From positions 1-26,668 of the forward strand of contig DCIW01000117.1 of assembly GCA_002317225.1 (NCBI GenBank): a stretch of DNA of 26,668 nucleotides, read 5' to 3'. Source of the DNA: Prevotellaceae bacterium UBA1716. Lineage in GTDB: Bacteria > Bacteroidota > Bacteroidia > Bacteroidales > Bacteroidaceae. The notes below the pieces were generated by a model. The model saw nothing but the letters and a program-made list of their open reading frames with translations, ran no database searches and was not told the DNA's origin. Of this stretch, positions 1 through 7,742 are shown piece after piece. Made by a program: the position numbers and the translations under genes. Position 1 is the stretch's first letter. Every line of letters begins with the position of its first letter.

Positions 1-25
1 ATTAATTCAGCAGACCCTAATTAGA

Positions 26-60
26 GAAAACAAAAGGGTAGACCGCGATGGCCTACCCTT
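26..60 (-). terminator. Rho-independent terminator of prs
   Basis: An 8-bp perfect stem (positions 34-41 pairing with 53-60) is followed, reading the minus strand, by a T-rich run (complement of 26-35). It lies 25 bases past the prs stop codon, the expected place for the end of that transcript. Nothing else is recognisable in bases 1-25. Confidence 0.8.
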
Positions 61-85
61 AATCTTTTATTATGTAGAAGACTAA

Positions 86-1024
86 TTAGAAATCAAATTC
101 GTCGGATACACTTTCGTCGCGAGAAACGCGGTCGATAGCACGAGCAAACATATCTGCAACAGAGAGTTGCTTAACCTTTGCACATCGCTGAGTGTAAGGG
201 ATGGAATCGGTAAACACAATCTCCTCGAGAGCAGAATTCTGCACACGGTCGCTTGCTGGGCCAGACATGATACAGTGGCTTGCAACGGCACGAACCGAAT
301 GTGCTCCAGCCTTCATCATCTGGTTTGCAGCCTCGGTAATTGTACCTGCTGTATCAACCATGTCGTCGATGAGAACAACATCCTTGTCCTTCACATCACC
401 GATAATCTGGATTGACTCTACTACATTTGCACGGGCACGAGTCTTGTTGCAAAGTACGAGTGGCACCTGAAGCTTCTTAGCGAAGAGTGCAGCACGCTTC
501 GAACCACCAGCATCTGGAGTAGCGATAGTGAGGTTAGGGAGATTGAGCGATGCAATGTAAGGAATGCAGATGAGCGAACCATAAAGGTGGTCAACCGGAA
601 CATTGAAGAATCCCTGAATCTGGTCAGCATGGAGGTCCATCGTGATAAGGCGGTCGATACCCGCTACAGAGAGGAGGTCGGCAATAAGTTTTGCACCAAT
701 CGAAACACGTGGCTTGTCCTTGCGGTCCTGACGAGCCCAACCGAAATAAGGGATTACTGCTATGATCTTACGGGCAGAAGCACGCTTTGCCGCATCAATC
801 ATAAGGAGAAGCTCCATAAGGTTGTCGCTGTTAGGGAATGTTGATTGTACGAGATAAACATCCTTACCGCGGATGCTCTCTTCGAATGATACTGCAAATT
901 CACCATCAGCAAAGTGTGTGATTACAAGATTACCGAGTGGGCAATCAAGACTTTGGCAGATACGCTCTGCAAGATAGCGAGATTTTGTTCCTGAAAATAC
1001 CTTGAAAGGTCTTCTTTCGTTCAT
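86..1024 (-). CDS. prs: Ribose-phosphate pyrophosphokinase (PRPP synthetase)
   Basis: Makes 5-phosphoribosyl-1-pyrophosphate from ribose 5-phosphate and ATP, the precursor for purines, pyrimidines, NAD, histidine and tryptophan; cytoplasmic. The 312-residue product has the usual family length. Visible motifs: the MDLHADQIQGFF segment near residues 129-140, the DAGGSKRA segment at 171-178, a flexible-loop Lys194/Arg196 pair, and the PRPP-binding VVLIDDMVDTAGT segment at 216-228. The frame stays open upstream to 1120, but the extra 32 residues are poor in character and run through the promoter element at 1056-1063 and the terminator hairpin at 1096-1127. The ATG at 1024 (protein begins MNERRPFKVFSG) is therefore the start. 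The gene is monocistronic, with a promoter upstream and a terminator downstream. Confidence 0.97.
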   Translation of the reverse strand: MNERRPFKVFSGTKSRYLAERICQSLDCPLGNLVITHFADGEFAVSFEESIRGKDVYLVQSTFPNSDNLMELLLMIDAAKRASARKIIAVIPYFGWARQDRKDKPRVSIGAKLIADLLSVAGIDRLITMDLHADQIQGFFNVPVDHLYGSLICIPYIASLNLPNLTIATPDAGGSKRAALFAKKLQVPLVLCNKTRARANVVESIQIIGDVKDKDVVLIDDMVDTAGTITEAANQMMKAGAHSVRAVASHCIMSGPASDRVQNSALEEIVFTDSIPYTQRCAKVKQLSVADMFARAIDRVSRDESVSDEFDF

Positions 1025-1055
1025 TTCTTTTAGGAGTTTTGGGTTTTTGATAGTG

Positions 1056-1063
1056 CAAAGGTA
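1056..1063 (-). promoter_or_regulatory. Bacteroidetes -7 promoter element for prs
   Basis: The minus strand reads TACCTTTG, an exact match to the Bacteroidetes -7 consensus TAnnTTTG, 32 bases before the prs ATG. No clean -33 TTTG element was found at the usual distance, so the call rests on the -7 box and its position between the pepD terminator and prs. Confidence 0.6.
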
Positions 1064-1090
1064 CGCTTTTTTACGAAAGTAAATGTAATA

Positions 1091-1127
1091 AAAAGAAAGA
1101 AATTGTGTGCGCACACACAATTTCTTT
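1091..1127 (-). terminator. Strong terminator hairpin of pepD
   Basis: A perfect 14-bp inverted repeat (1096-1109 with 1114-1127) closes on a CGCA tetraloop. On the minus strand it is followed by a T-rich stretch (complement of 1086-1095). It starts 24 bases past the pepD stop codon and just before the prs promoter, so it separates the two transcription units. Confidence 0.85.
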
Positions 1128-1150
1128 ACTTTTAGTCAAAATTATATGAA

Positions 1151-2599
1151 TTATATTGCCTTCAAGATAGCAACAATGTGGTCATAGACCATCTGAACTG
1201 TAGGAATGAGCAGGCATTCGTCTGGTGAGTGGACACCACGAAGAGTAGGGCCGACTGAAATCATATCGAGACCTGGATATTTCTCCGAGAAGAGACCGCA
1301 CTCGAGCCCCGCATGTATAGCCTTGACTTCTGGATCTTTGTTGAACAACTTCTTGTATTCATCTACAGCAACTTTCAGGAGATGAGAGTCCGGATTTGGT
1401 TTCCATCCTGGATAACCTTCGCCTGTTACGCACTCAGCACCAATAAGTTCGAAAGGAGCACGAACGATTGCCGACATTGCCTTGCGTTGCGAACCTATAG
1501 ACGAACGCTGTGAAGTGACAATCTTTACGATTGAACCTGCTGCATCGTTCTCGTCTACGATGAGTTTGATAGAAGCAAGATTTGAAGAAGTCTCTACAAG
1601 TCCTGGAAGGTCGATTGACATTTCATAAACACCATTGTGAACAGCGAGAAGTGCACCGATAAGTTTTTGAGCAACAGATTGTTCGATGCATCTGTTTGCT
1701 TCGAGTTCACTTTCCATTGTGAGACGCATGTTTGTCTCATCGTGGAACTCTGCCTCGAGTTCGCTCATGTAAATGTTGAAGTCGACACGAAGGTTTTCCT
1801 TATCTGGGAATGGAACTGCTATGACAGCCTCTGCATGACGAGGAATAGCATTGTGAAGACCGCCTGCTTGAATGTCGCAAAGCTGAAGATCGTACTTCTT
1901 CTGTGCCTCGGCAATGAATCGAACGAGTGCCTTGTTTGCGTTGAGGCGATGCTTCTGGATGTCATCACCTGAGTGACCTCCGCGAAGTCCATCAACTTTG
2001 ATGCGTACAGCGAAATACTTCTTTGACATCTCAACGAGTGGGGTAGGGACACCAATCACTGTGTTTGCTCCACCAGCACAACCGATGAAGATTTGTCCTT
2101 CATCTTCAGAGTCGAGATTGATAAGGTACTGTCCGTTCATGAATCCCGACTGAAGGGCGAAGGCACCTGTAAGACCTGTCTCCTCATCTACGGTAAAGAG
2201 GCACTGGATAGGTCCGTGTTCAATGTTAGGGTCGGTGATGAAGGCAAGTGCCATAGCTATACCGAGGCCATCATCCGCACCAAGAGTTGTGCCCTTTGCA
2301 CGCATCCAATCGCCATCGATATATGTTTCGATTGGATCGTTCATGAAGTCAATCATGCGGTCGCTTGTCTTTTCGCAAACCATATCCATATGTGCTTGGA
2401 AGATGACAGTTGGCTTAGCCTCGAGTCCTGGAGTTGCAGGGATAGAATAGAGCACGTTGCCCACTTCGTCCTTCTTGCATTCGATGCCACGTTCTGCGGC
2501 AAACTGAATGAGCCATTCGATAATCTTTTCCTCATGCTTGGATGGACGAGGCACTTGGTTTATCTGACTGAAATAGTCGAATACTAATTGGGGTTCCAT
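1151..2599 (-). CDS. pepD: Aminoacyl-histidine dipeptidase (peptidase D, M20C family)
   Basis: A cytoplasmic di-zinc dipeptidase that hydrolyses Xaa-His and other unspecific dipeptides. The 482-residue length is typical of PepD. Visible metal-site motifs: FQAHMDMV with His70 and Asp72, LGADDGLG with the bridging Asp near 109, TVDEETG with the general-base Glu139/Glu140, NLDSEDEG with Asp163, and a C-terminal GVHSPDE segment holding the last His ligand. The insert typical of the dimerisation (lid) domain lies in the middle. The start is an ATG with a -7 promoter box 78 bases upstream and a strong terminator downstream, so the gene appears monocistronic. In a proteolytic Bacteroidales organism it would finish the breakdown of imported peptides; that last point is inference. 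Confidence 0.95.
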   Translation of the reverse strand: MEPQLVFDYFSQINQVPRPSKHEEKIIEWLIQFAAERGIECKKDEVGNVLYSIPATPGLEAKPTVIFQAHMDMVCEKTSDRMIDFMNDPIETYIDGDWMRAKGTTLGADDGLGIAMALAFITDPNIEHGPIQCLFTVDEETGLTGAFALQSGFMNGQYLINLDSEDEGQIFIGCAGGANTVIGVPTPLVEMSKKYFAVRIKVDGLRGGHSGDDIQKHRLNANKALVRFIAEAQKKYDLQLCDIQAGGLHNAIPRHAEAVIAVPFPDKENLRVDFNIYMSELEAEFHDETNMRLTMESELEANRCIEQSVAQKLIGALLAVHNGVYEMSIDLPGLVETSSNLASIKLIVDENDAAGSIVKIVTSQRSSIGSQRKAMSAIVRAPFELIGAECVTGEGYPGWKPNPDSHLLKVAVDEYKKLFNKDPEVKAIHAGLECGLFSEKYPGLDMISVGPTLRGVHSPDECLLIPTVQMVYDHIVAILKAI

Positions 2600-2676
2600 A
2601 GTTTTATATGTTAAGTTAATGTTCTTTCCTTGTTCCTTTTGATGGATAGTAAGGGCTTTGGAATGTTTCCTTATTG

Positions 2677-2684
2677 CAAAATTA
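2677..2684 (-). promoter_or_regulatory. -7 promoter element for pepD
   Basis: The minus strand reads TAATTTTG followed by C, matching TAnnTTTG, 78 bases before the pepD ATG. A -33 element is not evident. Confidence 0.5.
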
Positions 2685-2758
2685 GCACTTTTATTTCTTT
2701 TTTATATGCTTCGGCGTAAATAATTGCTCTATTTTATGGTTTTTTCATAAAAACATTG

Positions 2759-2766
2759 TAAATTTA
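2759..2766 (+). promoter_or_regulatory. Possible -7 element for the small gene at 2792
   Basis: TAAATTTA matches seven of the eight positions of the -7 box (final A instead of G) and lies 26 bases before the ATG. A T-rich stretch at 2740-2746 sits where a degenerate -33 element could be. It is divergent from the pepD promoter. Weak evidence. Confidence 0.3.
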
Positions 2767-2791
2767 CAACCGAATAATACACGAACAGGTA

Positions 2792-3139
2792 ATGAAGAAC
2801 ATATATTACAACCAAACAATCGAACTTCTGACAGGTAAGCCAGAGGGAATGAAACTATGTGTCATTGCCCGTCACATCTTTAATGCAAATAACGATCTCT
2901 TTGCTGACGAGGACCTTTATTTGCAGATTTATGGTCAGCTCAAACGCTTCCTTTATCGTCAGAGCAAACTGAAGCAATCTCCTTTCAAGGCATGTAAGAA
3001 ATGGGGTTATTATGGCATTCGCAAGAGTGTTGCTGTGCAGTTTGAACTCCCTTTCGACGACTTCCAGTATGATGGGATAGAACCAAAAAAGACTGCCAAA
3101 CCTGTTAAGGTCGAGCAGCCTAATTTATTTGGTTGGTAA
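2792..3139 (+). CDS. Small conserved-type protein, possible HARE-HTH-like winged helix with clamp-like tail
   Basis: A 115-residue soluble protein with no signal peptide or membrane segment. The pattern of an N-terminal helix (TIELLTGKPEGMKLCVIARHI), a middle helical stretch and a final SPF...WGYYGIRK strand-turn segment resembles the HARE-HTH winged-helix layout of small DNA-associated modules. This is a resemblance by eye only. The C-terminus carries QPNLF (residues 109-113), close to the bacterial sliding-clamp-binding pentapeptide QLxLF. The gene stands alone between a divergent pepD and a convergent Skp-like gene. The ATG is preceded by a weak AGGT. The protein looks real (balanced composition, good codon use), but its function is not established. 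Confidence 0.8.
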   Translation: MKNIYYNQTIELLTGKPEGMKLCVIARHIFNANNDLFADEDLYLQIYGQLKRFLYRQSKLKQSPFKACKKWGYYGIRKSVAVQFELPFDDFQYDGIEPKKTAKPVKVEQPNLFGW

Positions 3140-3160
3140 TTTGAAATCTTTTGGATAAGT

Positions 3161-3180
3161 GGGTGTTTTAATAACATCCC
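3161..3180. terminator. Weak hairpin between convergent genes
   Basis: GGGTGTT (3161-3167) pairs with AACATCCC (3173-3180) through a seven-bp stem with one bulged base and a five-base loop. It sits in the 44-base gap between two convergent stop codons. It lacks a clear T run on either strand, so a terminator role is tentative. Confidence 0.3.
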
Positions 3181-3183
3181 GAC

Positions 3184-3807
3184 TTACTTCTTTTCTTCCT
3201 CCTTCTTTGCAGGAGCCTTCTTGTCCTTTGCGTAGAGCTTGTTGAGGGCAGCAACTACTTCTGCAGTTACGTCATACTTCTCGTCAGCATAGAGCACGTT
3301 GTCGATGCCTGATGACTTGCAGAGGATGAAATCGTAACCCTTCTTCTTTGCGAATGTCTTTGTGAAGCTCTGGATAGTGTCTGTAAGAGCCTGGAACTCC
3401 TTAGCATATTCTTCCTGAAGTGAATTTGAGAGGCGTGCGTTGAGATCCTGGATGTCCTGCTGAAGTTTGCCAAGACGAGCCTGCTCCTGATTGTACTGCT
3501 CCTGAGTGAACTGATTCTGCTGAGCCTTACGCTGGAAGTCCTGAACCTGGTTGGCGAATGACTTGCCCTTCTCGTTTACTGTGCTCTCTGCATTAGCACG
3601 CTTCTTTGCGAAAGCCTCCTCGAGGTCCTTGCAGCGCTGGTACTGACTTGTAAGAGAATCGATGAGAACGTAAGCGATTTTCAACTCACTCTTAACGGTA
3701 GGTGTGTTTGACTTGGTGTCAATCTCTTCTGCCTTGTTGCCGCAAGATGTGAACATAGCGGCTGTGGCAACCATAAGCCCTACGAGGGCCATCATTGTCT
3801 TTTTCAT
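3184..3807 (-). CDS. OmpH/Skp-family periplasmic chaperone-like lipoprotein
   Basis: Skp/OmpH proteins hold unfolded outer-membrane proteins in the periplasm during their transit to the BAM complex. The 207-residue product has an N-terminal signal ending in FTSC (Cys22), a lipobox-like site, so it may be a lipoprotein rather than a soluble protein. After a linker comes KIAYVLIDSL (about 43-52), the family's first strand, then a long Gln/Lys/Glu-rich coiled-coil arm (about 58-150), then a return strand (KKGYDFILCKSSGIDNVLYAD) and a short helix. The tail is very Lys/Glu-rich. It follows a small membrane-protein gene after nine bases, so the two are probably co-transcribed. Compared with the classic small basic Skp, the lipobox and charged tail are departures. 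Confidence 0.85.
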   Translation of the reverse strand: MKKTMMALVGLMVATAAMFTSCGNKAEEIDTKSNTPTVKSELKIAYVLIDSLTSQYQRCKDLEEAFAKKRANAESTVNEKGKSFANQVQDFQRKAQQNQFTQEQYNQEQARLGKLQQDIQDLNARLSNSLQEEYAKEFQALTDTIQSFTKTFAKKKGYDFILCKSSGIDNVLYADEKYDVTAEVVAALNKLYAKDKKAPAKKEEEKK

Positions 3808-3816
3808 TTTCTTTGT

Positions 3817-4017
3817 TTAATATTCTTTTATTTTCTTTATTTTTCTTCTTGCCTGACGGTCTTGGCTTTGCACGCAACCAATGCCTCTGTCTCGCATAGC
3901 CTTGCTGCTCGACACGTGTGTCTTTACGAATGTCCCGTTTTTGATAAAAAGGATTCGCACACATAATAATAATATGCAAATAGCAATTATTAACACGCTA
4001 AATAGAAACACTTTCAT
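3817..4017 (-). CDS. Small single-span membrane protein upstream of the Skp-like gene
   Basis: A 66-residue protein with one N-terminal hydrophobic segment (residues 3-24, VFLFSVLIIAICILLLCVRI) followed by a polar, basic cytoplasmic-type tail containing GTFVKTHVSSSKAMRDRGI and CVQSQDRQARR. I recall similar small proteins of Bacteroidales with this NG-x-F-x-x-THV...SQDR.AR pattern, but could not check it. Its ATG is preceded by AAGGA at good spacing and a -7 promoter box 35 bases upstream. The stop lies nine bases before the Skp-like ATG, giving a two-gene operon. This accounts for an otherwise long 5' stretch. Function unknown. Confidence 0.7.
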   Translation of the reverse strand: MKVFLFSVLIIAICILLLCVRILFIKNGTFVKTHVSSSKAMRDRGIGCVQSQDRQARRKIKKIKEY

Positions 4018-4027
4018 AAATTTTCCT

Positions 4028-4035
4028 TACTTTTG
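4028..4035 (+). promoter_or_regulatory. -7 promoter element for the sensor-kinase operon
   Basis: TACTTTTG matches TAnnTTTG, 89 bases before the kinase ATG. It lies 16 bases from the opposing -7 box at 4052-4059, so the two promoters face each other with overlapping initiation regions. Confidence 0.5.
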
Positions 4036-4051
4036 TGGTGCAAAATTCGTG

Positions 4052-4059
4052 CAAATATA
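4052..4059 (-). promoter_or_regulatory. -7 promoter element for the small membrane protein/Skp-like operon
   Basis: The minus strand reads TATATTTG followed by C, an exact TAnnTTTG match 34 bases before the ATG at 4017. The expected start of transcription (about 4045) falls almost on top of that of the opposing promoter. Confidence 0.6.
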
Positions 4060-4124
4060 GTTCTAATAACTTTCATACCGATAAAATAGCACGTCTTTTT
4101 AACCTAATTTAGGAAAAAAACTAT

Positions 4125-7100
4125 ATGAAACGTCAATATCTTCATACAATCGCACTCTCTGTTGTCACATTTGTGATGATAATAGGCATGCTGGCGAGTT
4201 GTGGAAAAGTCCCAATTCAAGACGATGATTGTGTCGAACTGATGAACCAGGCTGCTCTCGATATGCACGACATGAACTATAGCAAGGCAAAGCAACGTCT
4301 GTATAAGGTGCTCGGCCATTCGAGCAACCGCATCCATCGTGTAAGTGCCGATATCCTTATGATGCGAATAACGGTGATGACCGGAGAGAACAAGGAATTT
4401 TTTGACTATCGTACTGACGCTGAAAACTGTCTTCGTGTACTCAAGGATGAAGAGCCGTATCTTGAAGGCTACAGGCTTACAATCTGGCATTATGTCCAGA
4501 GCAGTTATTACCGAGTTTCGGCTTATCATTTCAGTCGCAACCGTCAGCAAAAGGAATTGAATGTCATGCTCGACTCTCTTGCTGCTCACCCGGAATGGAG
4601 CGATGCCGACACTCTCGACCTTACCGCACGACTGCTTCCTGCAGAACTAATCAATACGCAGAGTCTTGTGCAGAGTGCTGATGTGCTTTGTGATCATGGT
4701 GAGTACGAGGAGGCTCTTGACTCGCTTGCCCTTGCTCTCCATAAGATAAACGTACACCATATTAAATATAATAAAGTTGCTCCAGACGATACCCTCACTC
4801 TAACAGGCATAACCACGGACTCGCTATCGAAGGAGATGAAGTGGATTCATGATCCGAACATTGTAGCCATACCTGAGTGGCTTGCTCTTGTGCGCGAAGA
4901 ACTGTCTATAGTCTATGGTGCGATGGGTGATAAACCATCGTCAAACTATAACAGAAATATCTATTTCGATATTCTCGATGCCACTCGTCAGGATATGCAG
5001 ATTAAGTCACGCGAAGAGGCTCTTATGGCACAGGCAAGGTTCCTCAACATCCTCATTCTTATGCTTATCTTCTTTGCCATATTTGTTGGGCTGGTTACAT
5101 ATTTTGTGACTCGTCGGATCGGCAGACGTTCAAAGGACAAGAGTGCTAAACTGCAGCAATGTCTTGATATCTGTACACGCATGGTAAATGGTGAAGATGT
5201 GGACGAAGACATTCATGCACTTCTTCCGCATGTTGAAGGCGATTGGACTTCTGTTGACCTGAAGAACTGCAATGTCAAAGCTTACGAACGAGAGATGCTT
5301 TCCCTTCTCCAAGTGTTCCACTCTTGGATTGCCCAAAATACAGAACTATATGAAACTCAGACAGAAATCAAAGAGAATATTGAAGGGGAAATCTATATGG
5401 AACAGCGCAGAATGGATGACAACAAACGTCGCCATACCGACCGTGCTACAGCCATTTCCATAGTTCAGGGCATCACTCCGTTCCTCGATCGTGCCATCCA
5501 TCAGGTGGAGAAGGGGGAGGCGTATGTCGATCGTGAACTATTGCGCGAATATGTCGAAAAGATTAATTCGTATAATGAGGTTCTTGGTCATTGGGTTAAG
5601 GTTCGTCAAGGTAGCGTAACTCTCAATATAGAGAACTTCACTCTTGCCCCATTGCTCGAAACCATGCAGAAGGGACGCAGGGTGTTTGAGAGCAAGGACA
5701 TTACTCTTCAGGTCGAAGTGGTTAATGCTGTTGTCAAGGCTGACAAGGCGCTGACCCTCTTTATGATGAACACTCTCCTTGACAATGCTCGTAAATACAC
5801 TCCTGAGGGTGGAACCGTCCAGCTCTCTGTTGGAGATGAGGAAGATTATGTAGAGGTATCTGTAACCGATACGGGCTCTGGTCTGTCTGCTGAAGACCAG
5901 GATAAGATAAACAATATGAAAGTCTATGACTCATCACAGATTGGTCTTGAGAACGACACGGATGGTCAGATAAAGCAGAACAAGGGCTTTGGTTTCGGTC
6001 TTATGAACTGTCGAGGCATTATTGAGAAATATCGCAAGACAGGTCGTATGTTTGATGTTTGCCAATTCGGAGTTGATAGTACACTTGGTAAAGGTTCACG
6101 CTTCTTCTTCCGTCTGCCAAAGGGTACTATACGAAGCCTCGTCCTACTCATTCTATTTGCATTCAATATCAATGCTCCTGCCCAGACTTTTGATGATTAT
6201 CTGGACAGTGTGTATAATTGTAATATTGTGGGAGAATATGGTAGCGCAGTTGGATACGCTGACCTTGCAATCCAATGTCTCAACCAAAGTTATACCGAGC
6301 AGACGGGGCAGACCACTCCGCTAATGTCCCTTTTAGGTGAGTCTAATGCGTATGCTGAACTCAAGTGGTTGGAAGACAGCGTGAAAGTCAACTATGATCT
6401 TATCATCCAATTACGCAACGAGGTGTCTCTTGCTGCTCTCTCTCTTGCTGACAAGCAGCTTTACCGATACAATAATGAGAGCTTCCTTCGTCTGAGCAAA
6501 ATCACTTCTGCCGACCCTAACATGGAAGAGTACTGCCGACGACTTGCGCAAACTAATGCAGACAAGAATCTTGTGGTTGCTATCTCAATAGTCATTCTTC
6601 TGCTTGCACTTGCTATCTATGGACTTATGTACTATCGTCATACGGTGCTTCCAATCTTTAATATGCGCGTGCTTGTGGAGTTTCTCAAGCGTATGTTTAC
6701 TGCTCCAGATAACAAACTCCCCGCTCTTCTGCATCAAGGTGTTAGCAGTATTCAGTCTGCTGATGCAGTCAATGTTACTCTTGCAGATGGACGCACGTAT
6801 TATTCGGGTGCGGGGGATGCTCGCACACAGATTCCTCTGTCTGTGGATTTTGAAGGGGCAAAGCATGATGTGGGCACTATGTTCGTGGCATATCATGGAT
6901 CGGACCCGGTTCCTGAGGAACAGATTATCATTAATTTCATAGCCAAGTTTGCTGCAATTCATATCTTCTTTGCTTCGGTAAAGGTAGATGAACAAAAGAA
7001 TCTTATTGAACTTCTCGAAGACCAGAAGTTTGCAGCTGAAACGGAGCAACAGAGACTCCACGTTCACAATATGGTGATGGACAACTGTCTCTCAACCATC

Positions 7101-7721
7101 AAGCATGAGACTATGTATTATCCTAACCGCATTCTTCAGTTGCTTGGCCAAGATGGTGATCTCAATGTTGATGAAATTCGCGATGTGCTCAAGTATTATC
7201 GTGAGGTGTTTGCATTGCTCAGCGAAAATGCTAACAGGCAACTCTCGCGAAGCATTATCAAACTACAGCCAGTTTCTCTCTCTGATGTGGCAAAATATGT
7301 TCGCAAGAGTTTCGAACGTCAGAATAAGAAGCTTATGCTTCCTGTTCAGTTTGAAGTAACTGGTGATGTCGATGCGAGTGTTCGTGCTGACAACACATTA
7401 TTGCAATATTTGCTTGACACGCTTGTTTCTTTGGCTTTTGAAATGAAAACGAGTGGAAAAGTGTCCTTAAATTTTGTCAAGTCAAAAGGATTTATTAAGT
7501 TTGCACTCTCAGATGACCGTATAGAGCGTACAGAGGATGAAAATGCTAAGCTTTTCTATCCCGACTCGATGCACTACGATTCTAATACCGACCTCCTTAT
7601 CGGTTCTCAATATCTTATTGCAAAACAGATAATTCGTGACCACGATGAGCGACTCGGACACCTCGGCTGTCGTATCTATGCCGAAGGCAATAGTGTGATA
7701 TTTACCTTACCAAATGCATAA
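4125..7721 (+). CDS. Tandem (two-module) membrane sensor histidine kinase
   Basis: A 1198-residue protein built from two sensor-kinase modules in one chain. Module 1: signal with lipobox-like LASC (Cys26), helical periplasmic domain, membrane span at 306-328, coiled coil, a dimerisation-like segment, and an ATPase domain with N box (LLDNA, Asn554), G1 box (DTGSG, 582-586) and G2 box (GFGFGL, 621-626). Module 2: a second hydrophobic, signal-like segment (669-687), a helical TPR-like external domain, membrane span at 815-837, an intervening domain, a histidine box (KHE, His994) and a degenerate C-terminal ATPase-like domain. In module 1 the H-box position appears to be Val447 before TP. In module 2 the Asn and Gly boxes are lost. 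The layout resembles Bacteroidales proteins I recall under DUF5112/DUF5113. The response regulator follows after 21 bases. Signal and output are unknown. Confidence 0.88.
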   Translation: MKRQYLHTIALSVVTFVMIIGMLASCGKVPIQDDDCVELMNQAALDMHDMNYSKAKQRLYKVLGHSSNRIHRVSADILMMRITVMTGENKEFFDYRTDAENCLRVLKDEEPYLEGYRLTIWHYVQSSYYRVSAYHFSRNRQQKELNVMLDSLAAHPEWSDADTLDLTARLLPAELINTQSLVQSADVLCDHGEYEEALDSLALALHKINVHHIKYNKVAPDDTLTLTGITTDSLSKEMKWIHDPNIVAIPEWLALVREELSIVYGAMGDKPSSNYNRNIYFDILDATRQDMQIKSREEALMAQARFLNILILMLIFFAIFVGLVTYFVTRRIGRRSKDKSAKLQQCLDICTRMVNGEDVDEDIHALLPHVEGDWTSVDLKNCNVKAYEREMLSLLQVFHSWIAQNTELYETQTEIKENIEGEIYMEQRRMDDNKRRHTDRATAISIVQGITPFLDRAIHQVEKGEAYVDRELLREYVEKINSYNEVLGHWVKVRQGSVTLNIENFTLAPLLETMQKGRRVFESKDITLQVEVVNAVVKADKALTLFMMNTLLDNARKYTPEGGTVQLSVGDEEDYVEVSVTDTGSGLSAEDQDKINNMKVYDSSQIGLENDTDGQIKQNKGFGFGLMNCRGIIEKYRKTGRMFDVCQFGVDSTLGKGSRFFFRLPKGTIRSLVLLILFAFNINAPAQTFDDYLDSVYNCNIVGEYGSAVGYADLAIQCLNQSYTEQTGQTTPLMSLLGESNAYAELKWLEDSVKVNYDLIIQLRNEVSLAALSLADKQLYRYNNESFLRLSKITSADPNMEEYCRRLAQTNADKNLVVAISIVILLLALAIYGLMYYRHTVLPIFNMRVLVEFLKRMFTAPDNKLPALLHQGVSSIQSADAVNVTLADGRTYYSGAGDARTQIPLSVDFEGAKHDVGTMFVAYHGSDPVPEEQIIINFIAKFAAIHIFFASVKVDEQKNLIELLEDQKFAAETEQQRLHVHNMVMDNCLSTIKHETMYYPNRILQLLGQDGDLNVDEIRDVLKYYREVFALLSENANRQLSRSIIKLQPVSLSDVAKYVRKSFERQNKKLMLPVQFEVTGDVDASVRADNTLLQYLLDTLVSLAFEMKTSGKVSLNFVKSKGFIKFALSDDRIERTEDENAKLFYPDSMHYDSNTDLLIGSQYLIAKQIIRDHDERLGHLGCRIYAEGNSVIFTLPNA

Positions 7722-7742
7722 AATTAAAGATTCTGAATATAT

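Noticed and set aside
1025..1120. Extension of prs to 1120
   Set aside because: The extra codons run through the promoter box and the terminator hairpin of pepD and lack family resemblance.
2093..2587. A 164-codon plus-strand frame antisense to pepD
   Set aside because: It lies wholly inside the well-supported pepD gene and has Cys/His-rich composition typical of an antisense shadow.
3719..3979. An 86-codon minus-strand frame overlapping the Skp-like gene start and the small membrane protein
   Set aside because: It conflicts with both better-supported genes, is very rich in Arg/Lys/Asn/Gln, and has no promoter or ribosome-binding support.
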